Source: Centropus unirufus
Taxonomy: Eukaryota > Chordata > Aves > Cuculiformes > Centropidae
Assembly (NCBI GenBank): GCA_013397695.1
Contig: VYZI01000105.1
Span: 1,072,735 to 1,136,734 of the forward strand
Direction: 5' to 3'
DNA length: 64,000 bases
Every line of letters begins with the position of its first letter. The stretch's first letter is position 1. A model generated the notes under the pieces. It did not search any database, was not told the origin of the DNA, and saw nothing but the letters and a program-made list of their open reading frames with translations. This document shows, in pieces, positions 9,636-22,700 of this stretch. Both the position numbers and the translations under genes were made by a program.

Positions 9636-12600
9636 AATGACTCTAACTGGCATTTCCAGTTGGGAGATAGGAAAATCAGCTGATGTTAGCATCTTTACCT
9701 ACAATCCCAGAAAACATGGATTGAAGAGGACACAGACGTCTATCCAAGATATACATGAATAAAACAAATCAAAAATCCAATCTTCTTCCTTTTCCATACA
9801 TTGAGCTACCTAATGCAGTCCACATTCTCCAGTTCCTGCCACCAGCATTTATCACCATCCTCAATTCTGAAAGCAAACTCCAAGTGATAATGCAAAATCC
9901 TCTTGTAAAACTGAACTGAAATGGATGGACAGTGAGAGGTATAATTTAAGGCAGTGTATATTGCTCACAGTACCAAGAACACAGCTTTCAAGCTGCTAGA
10001 AAGGTCACTGGTAAATTGAAGTCTGCAGAAGGAAACAGAAGAGTTTAGAGCAAAAAAAGGAGCTAATTTCAGCATTGAGGGGAAAGAGCAATCAGTAGAC
10101 AACTCTGCCTATGCAAGAGCCTTCCTCACCCCAGACATATGAGCACATTCATCTTCAGAAGTCCAGAGCATCTTGTGATGAAGCATACAATATTTGCACT
10201 AGTGTCATCAATAGTAGCAACCAGTGTGACAGATATCTGCTCCTTGGCCAAGTCATACATACAACCACAGAGGAACAGTTTGAAGTAATCCCCATCTCCC
10301 AGCTGATTCATTCTTTTTAATGCTTAAGCCTCAGTAACCAGGATCTCCCTCAAGCAAAGTGCAAAAGGATTGCTGCCCCAACCTGGCTACACTTAAGCTT
10401 TCAGGCTTTTTGCAAATGCTAGAGGAGATAAGCAATGAATAGAGTTAAACTCTTCCCTTCTGAACGCATTCATCTAAGGAAAAGTTTCCTAAATAAAGGA
10501 GAAACTCTTCACATGGTTTTGTTGGAAGAACATGATAGGGGGCTGCATTGCATGTCATCAGCAGACAAATGAAAGGAAACTGTGTATCACTGACTTCATT
10601 GGGTACTTCACCATCCAAAGTCCAGTTGGGAATTCAGCGCTCAGGCCAAAGAAGAAAACAGGAAAATACGGAGAAGCTCAAGTTAATAGAACAGGCTGGA
10701 TCTCACCCCACTCTCACTTCTAAGTTTGGACCATCAGATAGACACATTTGCCACAAAACAACTCAGAATCTCTAAAGCAAAAGACAGCCACCCTGACCTT
10801 ACAGAGGCACTACACCACATAATAGAGTTCTTTCTTTGACATCACCCTGACTTTGTTCAAGTTCCAGAGTGCACCAAGTAGCCTGAATGTGAGACTACTC
10901 AGCTACTTTGGATCCGGAAGACTAAGGCCAATGTACTAAATGTCCAATTTCCAGTTTTCTTTGGAAAAAGACTGATATCCCTTCAACTGAAGAGTCTCCA
11001 AGTCTATTTTGCTTGCTTAACACATGCCTTTGCAGTGATAAAACCACACATTCCGTCACTGCAACACATTCACAAAGCCAACAATGGAATTAAGTGTCCC
11101 TGCCTATCCCCCTACAAAATGCCTTCTGCCATGATAACCCTGTTCCCCTACTCTACATCCCCATGAAAATTCTGTCAAGATCTCTCCATATCCTCACTGT
11201 ATCCATGGATACTTCTCTGCAGTTCCAGGCCCCATTCATGTCTCAATTACCTCTCCAAAGCACCCTTCCCAGTATCACAGAGGCAGCAAGCAGCATATAT
11301 CATGTAGCATGTAGACCTGGACACCTGCTAACTGGTTGACTGGATGACATAAAAAAATAGATAATTGCTAAATTTTCCCATTTCCCCTGAGGGCATTGAG
11401 ATATTAAGTCTTTATGGCTTTATTCACTGATGGTTGGGTAGAGAAGAAAAGCCTGAATCAGCAAACTGTACTCTGATGTGATAAATTCGGCCAATCTCCT
11501 AAAGTGGAAGAGGTAGAAATGCAGCAACAAGAGAAAGCCTTAAAGGAAGAGAGGCTAAAGACTACCAAAATAAAAAACCCCAGTACTTTTTAAAGCAACT
11601 TAATAGTGCTCATCTGCTCTCACTCCCATACCTGTGCCCTAGACATTATATTTGTGTTTAATTTTCTGGTTCACCAAATAGAGAAATAACCCATTCCTCA
11701 GCCTTGCAGCTTTATTTATGCAGTTGGTTAGGACTAAACTCAAATCTGTCATTGAAGGTTTCAGGTGCTACCAGTTCTTGTTTTCACTCACTATGCAGTA
11801 AAGCTCTGCAATGAAGGCTTCACACTCCACATCACAGATAACAGCACTGCCAAGAAGAAAACACCATCCACCCTACTGCACCAACCAAGGTTTCACCATG
11901 TCTCAATGGCTGCCACTGATCTTTTCCAGCTGGAGGTGCAAGCAAGATTTATTCAACCTAAGCAATAGTAGCAAGCTACATCATAGAATTAAGACAACAT
12001 CTCATCTACCCAATATGTAAGTCATTCCTTTTATTTTGGTAGGGTTTTGTTTTGAATTAATCAGGCTCTGGAACTGGCTTACCATGCAGATACCAGCACA
12101 CGAATGCCATGATGAGAGATAGGGCTGAAGTCCATGGATCCACTTAAAGGAAAGTGAAGCCTTGACTTTTATTGGCTTAAAATGATGCAAAAAGGCATCT
12201 TTGGGCTTTAGCTCCATGATGCATTAGCTCTGACACACGAGATAACTCAAGGCCTCCCCACACTGGTAATTCCCCACCCCACACCACGGCTGGCTCTCTG
12301 CTCCCTTGTTAATCCAGCAGCCAGCAGCTCATGCTGTAAATCAGATCAATGAAACATTCAGTTAAAAATAACAGCCAAAACCTCCTCTATTGCAGGAGAG
12401 TCTTTAGTATTATAAATGATGAAAGCATGTTTCTATAAAAAGCAAGCTGAGATGAGACTCATTGCGGAGAAGGTGGCAAAAAATCAGCACCAACCCCAGC
12501 CAGCAAAACAAGGGCTGGGCTCATCCGAACATTGCTGGGTCACCATAAAAACCTTAACAGTGGGAAAATGGGTCACAATACCCCCAGCTAGTCTTTACCA

Positions 12601-14642
12601 AGATCAAAGATGTTGCCTGGCTGCCATCCTAGACCTGTATGGTGATGCTGTTCTGGTGATGATCACCACCATCTCACTTCCTTTGACTCTCCAATAAATT
12701 TGAAGTTATCCAAGCCAAGTACCATCCTTCTTGTCTTCCACTTACACATCCCTCAGCTCACAATACCTACGCCCTACTCAGCAATTACAAGGTGGACCTT
12801 CAACAGTAAGATCTGCATTTGTGTAGCTCTATGCTATTCACATGCAGGGAAGAGGTTTCTTTGAGGCATTTGAGCTCACTCCTTCCTCCATTTTTCCCAC
12901 GATATCCGACCACAAACCACCACCAAGGTCCGGTGTCAGCTCACCATGACATGATATAGCTCAGTATTTTAGGGAGGGCTTTCAGGCACAGTCTCAGGTG
13001 GCCTTTCCAGACCACATTCAGCTAGGTACAGAAATCTTTAGCATTCAAAAAGCAAACCATGGAAGTGTGCCTTAACACGTGCATGTTACTCACATCTCAG
13101 CTACAACAAAACATGAACACTGAAGAAGGCCTATTTTATTTTACTTTTGACTATGATAGAGCCAAAGCCAGGTTATTCCAGCCCATAAATGTGCCTGACT
13201 CAGCCAGCATCTGCAGGTTAAAGTAGCTCAGACCTCAAACCTTGAAGGCAAGTGTACAGCGGCATCAAATCCCCTCAGCTGTTAAATCCCCCCCGGCCTT
13301 AACTAGGCAGGAGACACATGCTGACACCAAAGTGATGCTTTGCAATTCCAGCAATGTGTGTTTAACTGCCAGGTTTGCATAAGCTCTGAAATGCAGTATT
13401 GTGTATCTAGGAGAACTGTACAGAAGTCACAGTCATCTCACCTGCCTCTGAGGCATCCTAGCTCTGCAAAATACATGGCAACTTGGGTGAATGGGGTGTT
13501 ATTCTGTTTCAGTACAGCACAGCAAGAAATCAGCTTGCATCACATTAAATTAAATGTACATTACATTTAAAAAGTCATAAATGTAAAAAGATACGGCAAT
13601 TATAATCAAGGTGGCAAGAAAGTGGCACTGTTTTTATCACTGGAACAGTTTGGGAGTTATCCTGAACCAGTTCATACCACTGATCAAGGCATTTCTTTGC
13701 ATCAGCCTGCTGCAGTAGGCAGATAAAACATCACTGCACTGTGTGCATAAAACGTGTTTAGACACATAAATCTTAACAAAGTGGCTTCTTATTTTGAGGC
13801 AAAACCAGAAAGAATTATATGTTGCATTAAATATTCTCTGTCCTCTTCTCAACCATCTGAAAGATCAATTAAAGCGCTCTCACATAAAACAGGCAAAGAG
13901 AAGTGTTTTCGAAAAATAAATAAATAATGAAGCTACTCTTTGCTTTTAATATGGTTCCTAAAGAAAACAAGCCTAACGACTCAAAGATTCCCACAGTGAA
14001 AAAGAAGTAAACATGGGAGATTTAATCATCCACTTACAAAGTAACAAAATAGATTTCTCAAGTCTTAACATTTCTTGTTTTAAGCGTTCATACACAAATA
14101 CTAGTAACACTCTGCAGTAACCTGAATAGCTTCCCCTGCCCTCGCACAGGAATATGTACAAGTCCCTCCCTTGCGCTCATACACTCATTTACTGTTTACA
14201 TAATTTTTCTATTTGCAAAGAGATCGAGATCAAACCATAAGCAATCCTGCTGTTGGTTTTAATGCCTTCCTCCCCTTACAAAGGTCTTGCTGCCCTGCAC
14301 ATCAGCAATCTCAGTTCAACTACACTGCAACATCTGAGAGTGAGAGCTCTCCGCACACTCACCAGCAGTGTGACTCACGGCCAAAAAAACTCAGCACTGA
14401 GAGATCATCACCGAGTTAAACCAGTCTCCCTGTTAGTAGCTGTTATAAGAACTGGGGGGAAGGAGAAAGAGAACATCCTAGAAAGAAAACTCAAGATGTG
14501 CTTTCTTCTCCCTCAGACTGCCCCATGTCGTGCCTTAACGAGGCAAAAGAGGAACTGCTCTCATCAAAAATGCATCATCTTAGCTTCCTGGAGAGCAGGA
14601 AACCATCACATCAAGACAAACAGAGAGGGAACAGATAGTCTG
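9636..14642. other. Five kilobases of unique DNA
   Basis: The longest repeat-poor stretch of the left half. I see no coding exon with convincing splice sites, no RNA gene and no CR1. Small AAAT-type run at 13914-13927. Open frames of up to about 90 codons, and one of 138 codons at 14253-14669 that runs into the next CR1, lack recognisable domains. Confidence 0.5.
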
Positions 14643-14785
14643 GAGCAGCTGTGGATGCCCCATCCCTGAAGTGTTTAAGGCCAGGTTGGATGAGGCTCTA
14701 AGCAACGTGATCCAGTGGAAGGTATCCCTGCCCATGGCAGAGAGATAAGGTCCCTTCCAACACAAACCATGCTATGATTGTATGA
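14643..14785 (+). mobile_element. CR1 LINE 3' end fragment
   Basis: About 140 bases: 'agcagctgtggatgccccatccctg', 'ggccaggttggatgaggctc', 'gtccCttccaac'-type tail and octamer 'gctatgattgtatgac'. Strongly 5'-truncated. Confidence 0.92.
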
Positions 14786-16426
14786 CTTCTCTAAGGCTGT
14801 GTGGTTGGACAGAGGTTCAGTGCAATTATATTTTCTCCCTCTTACAGCTCCAGTGAAATGGTTGAGCACTTTTCATCTTGCTTAGCCAATGACAAGACAT
14901 TGGCCTGACTTTCAGCAACACGGTCTGGAAAGGAAATCTCAGCTCTAGGCAAAACCATGATAGGGGACAATAGTCAACCATACACCCAAATGTAAAAGAG
15001 TTGATAGGAGAAGCCACTGCCTTCCTCCTTACAGAAGGAAAATAACTTGCAATACTAAAAACAAATAAACAAGCCACCTCAAACAAAAAAATAGCCCAAA
15101 ATGACAATATATAAAATTGAATGTAAGAGGCAAATAATGCATTTCAGCAATATGCAGTGCCCATATTCTGCCTGAATTGTTTAAGTTGAAGGTTCATGGC
15201 TTAATCAGAACTACAGTAAAAAGGTAGGGTCAGATGTATAACATTTATCTTGAGTAAACAAAATAGGTTTCATCGTGAAGCATTTTCATTTAAAATAGAA
15301 AAAAAAACAGGCTGCAGTTTGTCAACTGACCAGTAAGTGGAGTCGGTGTCCAGAGCTTTCAGTCAACCACGCATCTGCAGTTTAGGGTGGAGAAAACTGA
15401 AACATACAATTCTGAGGTTTGTCACTAAGAAAACACTGATGACTGCCAGAAGCTAGAGGAAGATGGACAGAGAGCATTGCGTCTATAAAACTCACTAACT
15501 TAGAGAAGGGAGAGGACTTGTGAGATACTACAGCATAAAAAAATGTCATGCTCCTGCCTGGAAATAGGTCTTTCTCACCCTACAGAACTTAATAGAGAGC
15601 ACGTGATGGAGAGTACTTGGAAGTAGGAAGGCAGAACAGATGAACTCAAGCCAAGATGGAGCCTGGGATGAAAAAATAAGGGCTAAATCTCAATGCACTT
15701 CTGGCTACAATACTCAGATAGCAGCATGTTTCACATAGAAGACTTTGTCTGACTTCTCTGGTAGTCTTGAGAAGGTACCTAGCAGGGTACCAGATGCCTA
15801 GGAGAAGACTTCAGAAGACAAGTTCTGATCAGATGCCTTATCACTGAGCCCCAGCACTAGCAACAAACAGGAAAAAAATAAAACCAAATATTTATATAAA
15901 AGAAAAAAAGCTCAAAACCTCTTGCGAGGAGTGGGATTTAATAATATTATACAGTATCTAAAGAAAAATGCCCACAGTAGGAACTCATTAAGCATTGTAT
16001 GGGGAACAGCAGAAAAATCACTACTGCGTCTGTAGCCGTGCTGGGCTTGTCAACAGAAACGGGGCTGCCACCAGCTTTGGGGCCACGGGGAGGAGCACTC
16101 AAACACTTATGTTCCTCTTTCCTCTTAATCTCATTAACCTCGTATTTACTCTGTTGTTGGTGATTACTCAGGATGTTAATAGGCATACTTTTTGCATACT
16201 ATTTACTGAACGTTACAAATCTGTTTAGCTCTCTATACAAAATGGGGTTGGAACATGCCAATTCTGCCCATGTTATGAAAAAACAGAGGAAATAAAATCC
16301 TTTTTATAGAGAGAAATATGTTAAAAATATAAATAAAAACCTTTTTAAGACTTGCTTCAAATATGGTGATTTCTTGAATAAGAATTAAGTGCAAGACAAA
16401 CAAAGGAGTCAGAAAAATATTTTAAA
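14786..16426. other. Unique DNA
   Basis: No gene recognised. A small G/C-richer patch at about 16025-16105 (ctgtagccgtgctgggc... gccacggggaggagc) stands out from its A/T-rich surroundings but carries no motif I can name. Confidence 0.5.
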
Positions 16427-17070
16427 CCCAGCAATGTGCACTTGCAGCCCAGAAAGCCAACCATATCCTGGGCTGAAACAGAGGTGCAACCAAAAGCTTG
16501 AGGGAGGTGATTCTGCCCCTCTAATCTGCTCTGCTGAGACTTCATCTGGAGTCCTATGTTCAGTTCTGGAGCCTTCAACACAGAAAAGGCATAGATCTGT
16601 CGGATCGAGACCACAGGAGGGCCATGAAGATGATCAGAGGGCTGAAGCATCACTGTTATGAAGACAGGCTGAGAATGGTGGGGATGTTCACCCTGAGAAG
16701 AGAAAGCTCTGGGGAGACATTTGAGCAGCGTTCCAGTACTTAAAGGCAGTTCTACCCTACAGGAAAGCTGGGGAGGAGCTCGATATCACACAATGCAGGC
16801 ATAAGACAAGAGGAAGTGGGTTTAAGCTGAAAGAGGGGAGATTTTGATTAGACATTAGGAGATTTTTTTTTTACTGTGAGGGTGTTGAGGCACTGGACGA
16901 GATTGCACAGAGAAGTCATGGATACCCTACCACCAGAAGTGTTCAAGGCCAGGTTGGATGAGGCTGAGTAACTAGGACTAGTGAAAGGGGTCCCTGACCA
17001 TGGCAGGGGGTTTGGAATTGGGCGATCTTTTACATCCCTTCTAATTCAAGCCATTCTATGATTCTATGAT
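16427..17070 (+). mobile_element. CR1 LINE fragment, about 0.64 kb
   Basis: Runs from the ORF2 end ('cccagcaatgtgcacttgc', 'gggaggtgattctgcccctc') through the whole 3' UTR to 'ccattctatgattctatgat'. No internal deletion is obvious. A T10 run at 16862-16871 sits where the family usually has 'aagaaattcttt'. Confidence 0.94.
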
Positions 17071-18022
17071 TTTCTAAAGTATTCTACAAAGTTAGAACAG
17101 ACAACCAAAAAAAAGATACCCATGAAAAGACTTATTTTCTACTATGAAGCTGGTGTATGCGAAACAACTATTCTAGCCATGATACAAATGAGTGTTAATG
17201 GTATTCCAGGTGGGAGAAACAGATGTAGCTTAAGAAAACTATTTCTGCTGTTAAGAAACTCTATAGGTTTTACAAAGACAGTCTGTTACACCTTGAAAAA
17301 TGAAACCTTCACTGACCATCTGTTCCCAGCAGAGAGCACCAATAAACACTCGCTTTGGCCAGAAAACCCAACTCAAAAGTTAACACACCATGAGGGTGGG
17401 CCATCCCTGAGCTTAATGAAGAAGCCAAGTCCTGGGGAAGACTTGGGATGGAGATCGCCCAATATTAACCAGTCAAAACAAGAAATTCAACATAAGAGCA
17501 GAAGGTGCTTCCCAGAGCTGAACATCTGCATGCACTAAGCCCACGATGTTCCTCTACATACACTCTAGAGGCTGGATCCATAAAACATAGCAGCACCTCA
17601 GATGAGTTGAAGGGATATGCAGAAAAACAATCAAAACAAAAGAAATAACCTGAAATGGGAAGGATTATCAAAGAAAGAAAGCAGCAAAAAGTACCTCACT
17701 CATAATTTTATTCCCTCATATTGTGGACCTATTTAATTAACACTAGGCACCAGTAGCCCAGTGGCTCCAAAGGGCCAGCTCAGTGGTACCATCACTGTTC
17801 AGGGAAAAGGAAAAAAAACGAAAAGCAGCAGTGAAAAGTTCATACAGGTTTCTATATGCTTCATTTCCCCTGGTCTGAAGTGCAGGCATCCCCTGGACCC
17901 CCAGACAGAGAGTTCGCTGTATCTTTACATTCAACATCCTTCTGGAGCTTTTGCATTCTGTTACTTTGTTAAAGACGTTCTGACCACAACCACTTCCAGG
18001 ACCACACTGAATTGCCAGATCT
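17071..18022. other. Unique DNA
   Basis: No repeat or exon identified; the 138-codon frame at 17122-17538 shows no domain or conserved-looking pattern. Confidence 0.5.
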
Positions 18023-18483
18023 CACATAGAATGATAGAACGGTTTGAGTTGGAAGTGACCTTAAAGATCATCCAGTTCACCCTGACATGGGCCAGGACAC
18101 CTTCCACTGGATCGGGTTCCTCAAAGCTCCATCCAGCCTGGCCTTGAACACCTCCAGGGATGAGGCAGCTGTGACCTCTCTGGGCAACCTGTGCCAGTGC
18201 CTCATCACCTTCATGCTAAAAAAATTCTTCCTATTATCTAGTCTAAATATGCCCTGTTTCCACTTAAAACCATCACCCCTATTCTTATCACTGCACTGCC
18301 TGATGAAGAGCCACCCCTCCACAGCTCTCCTGTAGCCCTTTTTAAGTACTGAAAGGTTGCTCTAAAATCTCCCTGCAGCCTTCTCCAGACTAAACAACCT
18401 CTACTCTCTCTGACTGTCATTGTACAGGAAGTGCTCCACCATTCTGATCATCCTTGTGACCGCCTCTGGACTTGCTCTAACAG
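18023..18483 (-). mobile_element. CR1 LINE fragment (minus strand)
   Basis: Starts 'cacatagaatgatagaacgg' and 'gagttggaagtgaccttaaag' and reads through to 'cgcctctggacttgctctaac' at 18483. 5'-truncated within the ORF2/3' UTR junction. Confidence 0.93.
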
Positions 18484-20382
18484 ATTCAGTAAAAGTACAG
18501 AGAAAAAAAAAAAAAAGAAGATGGCTTTTGGAAAATTTATCCATACAAGAGTGCATGAGCTTTTGTATAGAGTAACAGGTAGAGATAACATATGTGATGT
18601 AATAGATTCATTAATAACAAAGACCCAAGAGCTCAGACCACTGTGGACATTTCAGTTAATGATGTAATAAACACACACACATTTTAACATCTGATTTTTA
18701 TTTTTTTCCAAAATTGGGAATTAATGCTTCAGAAAGAATTTAACATGCTTTAATGCATCCTTTTAGGTTTTAATAAAAAAATTAAATAGAAAACAAGATA
18801 AAGAATCGCTTAGGCAACTCAAGTAGAGGCACTGTTACACTGTGCAATGGTAAGGGTGTAGAAGTACTACTCTTTTTACAATAATTATTCCTCAAAGGAA
18901 GTGTTTTAATCAAACTGCTCAAAATCTTGGCTGGTTGGTTTGTTTTAAGCAGGATCACCAACACAAAGGAATCAACCTTTCAGAGTTATCATCAAAGCTT
19001 TCTCATCCCTCTTTGTGATGAGAAGATGGAGAAAATTAAATTATATGGGATGTCACTGAGGCTGGAGAGAGCAGCAAAGGATGCTGAAGGAGCTTCTGCC
19101 CTGCATTTCCACACCCTTAGAAAAAAAACACACAATTACCCTTTCGTCTTCTTTGATGAATGCAATCTATTGCAACATCCTCAAAAGCCAAGGGCAGAAG
19201 CCCCAACACATGAAAATATCATTATGAACCTTGAAGGTTAGGTACAGTACTTAGTGTTGGCTTTTGAGGACAGAGAAAAAAAATGTTTAATTTTAAAGAT
19301 GTTTCTCAGCATCACCTTGTCATGCCACATCACACAACACTTCTTCCTTGTGACTTCCCTGGCCAAAGTTCAGAATTCATCTTCCCAACAGACAAACCTT
19401 TCTATAGAGAGCCTCAGGGTGCTCCTGGCTCCTAAGGTAAGAGCTCCTATGTCCTTCATGTAGCCTTGGGTCAAGTGTTTATAAACTGCCCCTACAAGCA
19501 AAAATCAGTAAACATTTTAATTTTTACAGAAGAAGCTGTGCCATGACACATCCCGTCCTGCCAAGCAGGGATTCAGGTTCTTAAGTGTAGAAATCTGGTA
19601 GCTCGGTTTTACTGAATTATCAATAATATGCCCATCTCTCAGGGCACTCAATGGTCCCAGCAGGCCTAGAAGGATGAAATAATATTGAAATTATCAACAC
19701 ATATTATGTTGTGCATGAGATTCCTTCCTGACCCATCTCTCCTTAATTCGTCCTCCCACATTTCCCATCCCACGGATCTATCTGTTTTCTTCTCTGACTC
19801 TATCTTGTCAGGCAGTTTCTCTGCAGCAGGGTCTTTCCTTCTGCTGGACACTGTTCAGGAATGCCAAAGAGACATGGTCTTTTGTTGTCACCCATAGGAA
19901 CAACCTCATTGTAGCAAGGAATTAACGACAACTCTGCCTACCTGCAGGCCCTGGGGTTTTTTTTAAGCCATGGTGCATATAATTCACATGATGTCAGTAC
20001 AGGAATATCACGTTAAAAATCTGGAATGTAAAAGGGACGGGTTTTCCTCGTTTCTATGGTTATAAGAAATTTTAATGACCAACCTAAATAAAAAAGCTGG
20101 AAGAGAGAGAAAGTAGGAAGGAGTGAGGTAGGCGTTTAATTTTGATTGACAAGACATAGCATAACTAGTTAAGATCTGTCAAATGCCTGCTGAGGATCCC
20201 AAATCTTTGGAACATTGTATAGCAGACAGAATTAGTCTGAATGCACAGCTTCAGAAAAATGTTTCTTACCTGGCAAGCTCAGAATTCACCATCTCAGTCT
20301 CTCCACAAAAAGCAGCCAATATCACAACTACTAAAAGAGCTAAGGTAGGGACCGAATATAGTTTATACTATTTGTGATATTT
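18484..20382. other. Unique DNA with short simple repeats
   Basis: A-rich run at 18503-18517, a short (CA)n at 18672-18681 and unremarkable A/T-rich sequence. No gene seen. Confidence 0.5.
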
Positions 20383-21640
20383 TCATAGAACAGTTTGGGT
20401 TGGAAGGGACCATGAAGGTCATCCAATCCAACCCCCTTACAGCAAGCAGGAACACTCAGGTCAGGCTGCTCTAAGCCCCATCCTACCTGACCTTGAAAGT
20501 CTCCAGGGACAGCGCATCCACCACCTCTCTGGGTGACCTGTGCCAGTGTTTCACCAGACTTCAGCAAAAAAAAAAAAATTCTTCCTAATATCTAGTCTAA
20601 ACTTCTCCTCTTTTAGTTTAAAATAATTATGTCTTGTCCTATTGCTACAGGCCTGCTAAAAGTTATTCCCCATCTTTCTTATAGGCCCTCTTGAATTATT
20701 GTAATGCTGCAATAAGGTCTCCCAAGAGTCTTCTCTACTACAAGCTGAACAACCCCACTTGTCCCCAGTCTCTCTTCATAGGACACATTTTCCAGGACTT
20801 TAATCAGTTTTTATGGCCCTCCTTTGGATCTGCTCCAACAGGTCCATGTCTTTCCTGCGCTGAAGGCTCCAGAGCTGATGCAGTATTCCACATGGGGTCG
20901 CACCAGAGCAGAGTAGAGGGGCAGAATCACTTCCCTCACCCTACAGGCTGCGATTTTTTTTATGAAGCCCAGGATATGGTTGGCCTTTGGGGCTTCAAGC
21001 ACACATTGCCACCTCATGTCCAGTTTCTCATCCACCATGACTCCCAAGTCCTTCTCTGAAGGGCTGCTCTCAATTTCTTCGTCCCCCAGCATGTACTGAG
21101 AGTTGCCCTGATCCAGGCACATGACCTTGCGCTTTGTTTTGTTGAACCTCATGATGTTTTCACAAGTCCTCTTCTCTAACTTGTTTCCTTGGATAGCATG
21201 CCACCCCTTCAGGGTGCCAACATCACTAATCAACTTGGTGTCATCCACAGACTTGCTGAGGGTACACTCGATCCCATCAACTATGTCACTGATGAAGATA
21301 TTAAACAACACCAGTCCCAGAATAGACCCCTGAGCAACACTGCTCTTCACTGATCTCCATCTGGAAATCGAGCACTACCCTCTAGGTGTGATCATCCCAA
21401 TTTCTGAACTAAATAGTCCACCTATCAAATCTACATCTCACCAACTTAGAGAGAAGGATGTTGTGGGAGACCACGTCAAAGGCCTTAGAGAAAGCCACAT
21501 ACCCCATCCGTAGGTCTTGCCTTGTTCACTGATGTAGTCACTCCCTCATAGGAAGCCACTAGGTTGTTAAGGCAGGATTTGCCCTTGATGAAGCCCGGGT
21601 GGCTGTTTTGAATCACCTTCCTGCCCACCAGTTGCTAACA
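20383..21640 (-). mobile_element. Longest CR1 LINE copy in the window, with reverse-transcriptase remnants
   Basis: About 1.26 kb, inverted. The 3' end lies at 20383 ('tcatagaacagtttgggttgg'). The minus-strand open frame 21350-20811 (179 codons) is ORF2: QGSILGLVLFNIFISD near its start, SVDD then TK at residues 34-39 (the DD at 21245-21240 is RT motif C), and PLYSALVRPHVEYC further on. Upstream, around 21440-21500, the frame contains the motif A region ('aaggcctttgacgtggtctc' when read on the minus strand), but a stop near 21415 separates the two. A poly(A)-like run of 13 at 20565-20577 lies inside the 3' UTR. Inactive: 5' half of ORF2, endonuclease and ORF1 are missing. Confidence 0.94.
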
Positions 21641-21683
21641 GATGCTAACATGCCACAATGCCTTAACTTTTGTCCTTGGTCAA

Positions 21684-21901
21684 TATATTCAGGTTGGACA
21701 TTAGGAAAAAAATTTTTACCAGGAGGGTCATCGTGTGCTGGAACAGGCTGTCCAGGGAGGTGGTGAAATCACCATCCCTGGAGGTATTTAAAAGACAGGT
21801 AGATGAAGTGCTGATGGATATGGTTTAGTGGTAGACAGAAACGGTTGGACTCAATGATCTCAGAGGTCTCTTCCAACCTAGCGATTCTATGATTATATAT
21901 A
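21684..21901 (+). mobile_element. CR1 LINE 3' fragment, opposite orientation to its neighbour
   Basis: Starts 'caggttggacattagg', contains 'ctggaacaggctgtccaggg' and 'caccatccctggaggtattt', and ends 'agcgattctatgattatata' at the assembly gap. The tail variant (ggactcaatgatctcagaggtctcttccaacc) matches the subfamily of the copy at 163. Confidence 0.92.
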
Positions 21902-21941
21902 NNNNNNNNNNNNNNNNNNNNNNNNNNNNNNNNNNNNNNNN
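21902..21941. other. Assembly gap (40 N)
   Basis: Forty undetermined bases bordered by 'ttatatata' on the left and 'tttttttatac' on the right, so the missing piece is probably an A/T-rich simple repeat at the 3' end of the adjacent CR1. True length is unknown. Confidence 1.
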
Positions 21942-22488
21942 TTTTTTTATACATATTTCTAACATATATACAAAAAGGACAGCAGTCCCAAGATTAATTA
22001 CAACAATTTGAAAGGTATTATCAATGCCAACACTTTGAAATCACATCTACCTCACTTTAAATGGTGTATAAACACAAAAAGGAGAAAATTCCTGAATTAA
22101 AGACCTTAAGATAGGAAGCTGAATGTAGAAAGAGTTGAACATAGGCTGGATGGGAAACATCAGGGAACACATGATAATCTGGAGGTATCAAGACCACCAG
22201 CACAACAGTCAGCCATGAGGTTCCCTGAAGATAACTCATAAAAAAAAAAAGTTAGGTTAGGGGAGGTTTCAAAGCACCCCTATAGTCATAGGTGATGTCC
22301 TCAAGGGGGAAGAACAAAGCAGCAGAGAACAGTTCAAAGTCAGGACCAGACATTCATGACCTTGGAGGGAAGAATCAATATCTCAACAAGGCATAAGGCA
22401 TCACAAGAAGTTCTCTGGAAGACATAACCAGCAGCTTGTATTAAATGCCACAGAGATGCAGGGTGCAGCAAGGGATAAACACAAAGAA
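21942..22488. other. Unique DNA
   Basis: No feature recognised apart from the A run at 22242-22251. Confidence 0.5.
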
Positions 22489-22700
22489 CCACAGAACCAT
22501 AGAACAGAGTGTGTTGTAACAGACTTCAAAGACCATCCAGTTATGCCCCCCCTGTTAAGGGCAAGGTCACCTTCCACTACACCAGGTTTCTCAAAGTCTC
22601 ATCCAGCCTGGCCTTGAACACCTCCAAGGATGGGGCATCCACAGCTTCTCTGGCCAATGTGTTCCAGGGCCTCACCACCCTCATAGTAAAGAATATTCAA
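22489..22700 (-). mobile_element. CR1 LINE fragment (minus strand)
   Basis: Starts 'accacagaaccatagaacag', contains 'caggtttctcaaagtctcatcc' and 'ctcaccaccctcatagtaaag'; the 3' tail itself is diverged (gtgtgttgtaacagac). Confidence 0.88.

Noticed and set aside
14253..14669. 138-codon frame as a gene
   Set aside because: It runs into the CR1 fragment at 14643, overlaps another open frame and has no recognisable motif.
17122..17538. 138-codon frame as a gene
   Set aside because: No domain, no splice context and unremarkable composition.
20811..21350. Functional reverse-transcriptase gene
   Set aside because: Although it keeps the DD of motif C, the rest of ORF2 is truncated and interrupted; it is a dead CR1 copy.
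22248..22266. Interstitial telomere repeat (gttaggttagggg)
   Set aside because: Only about two imperfect units.
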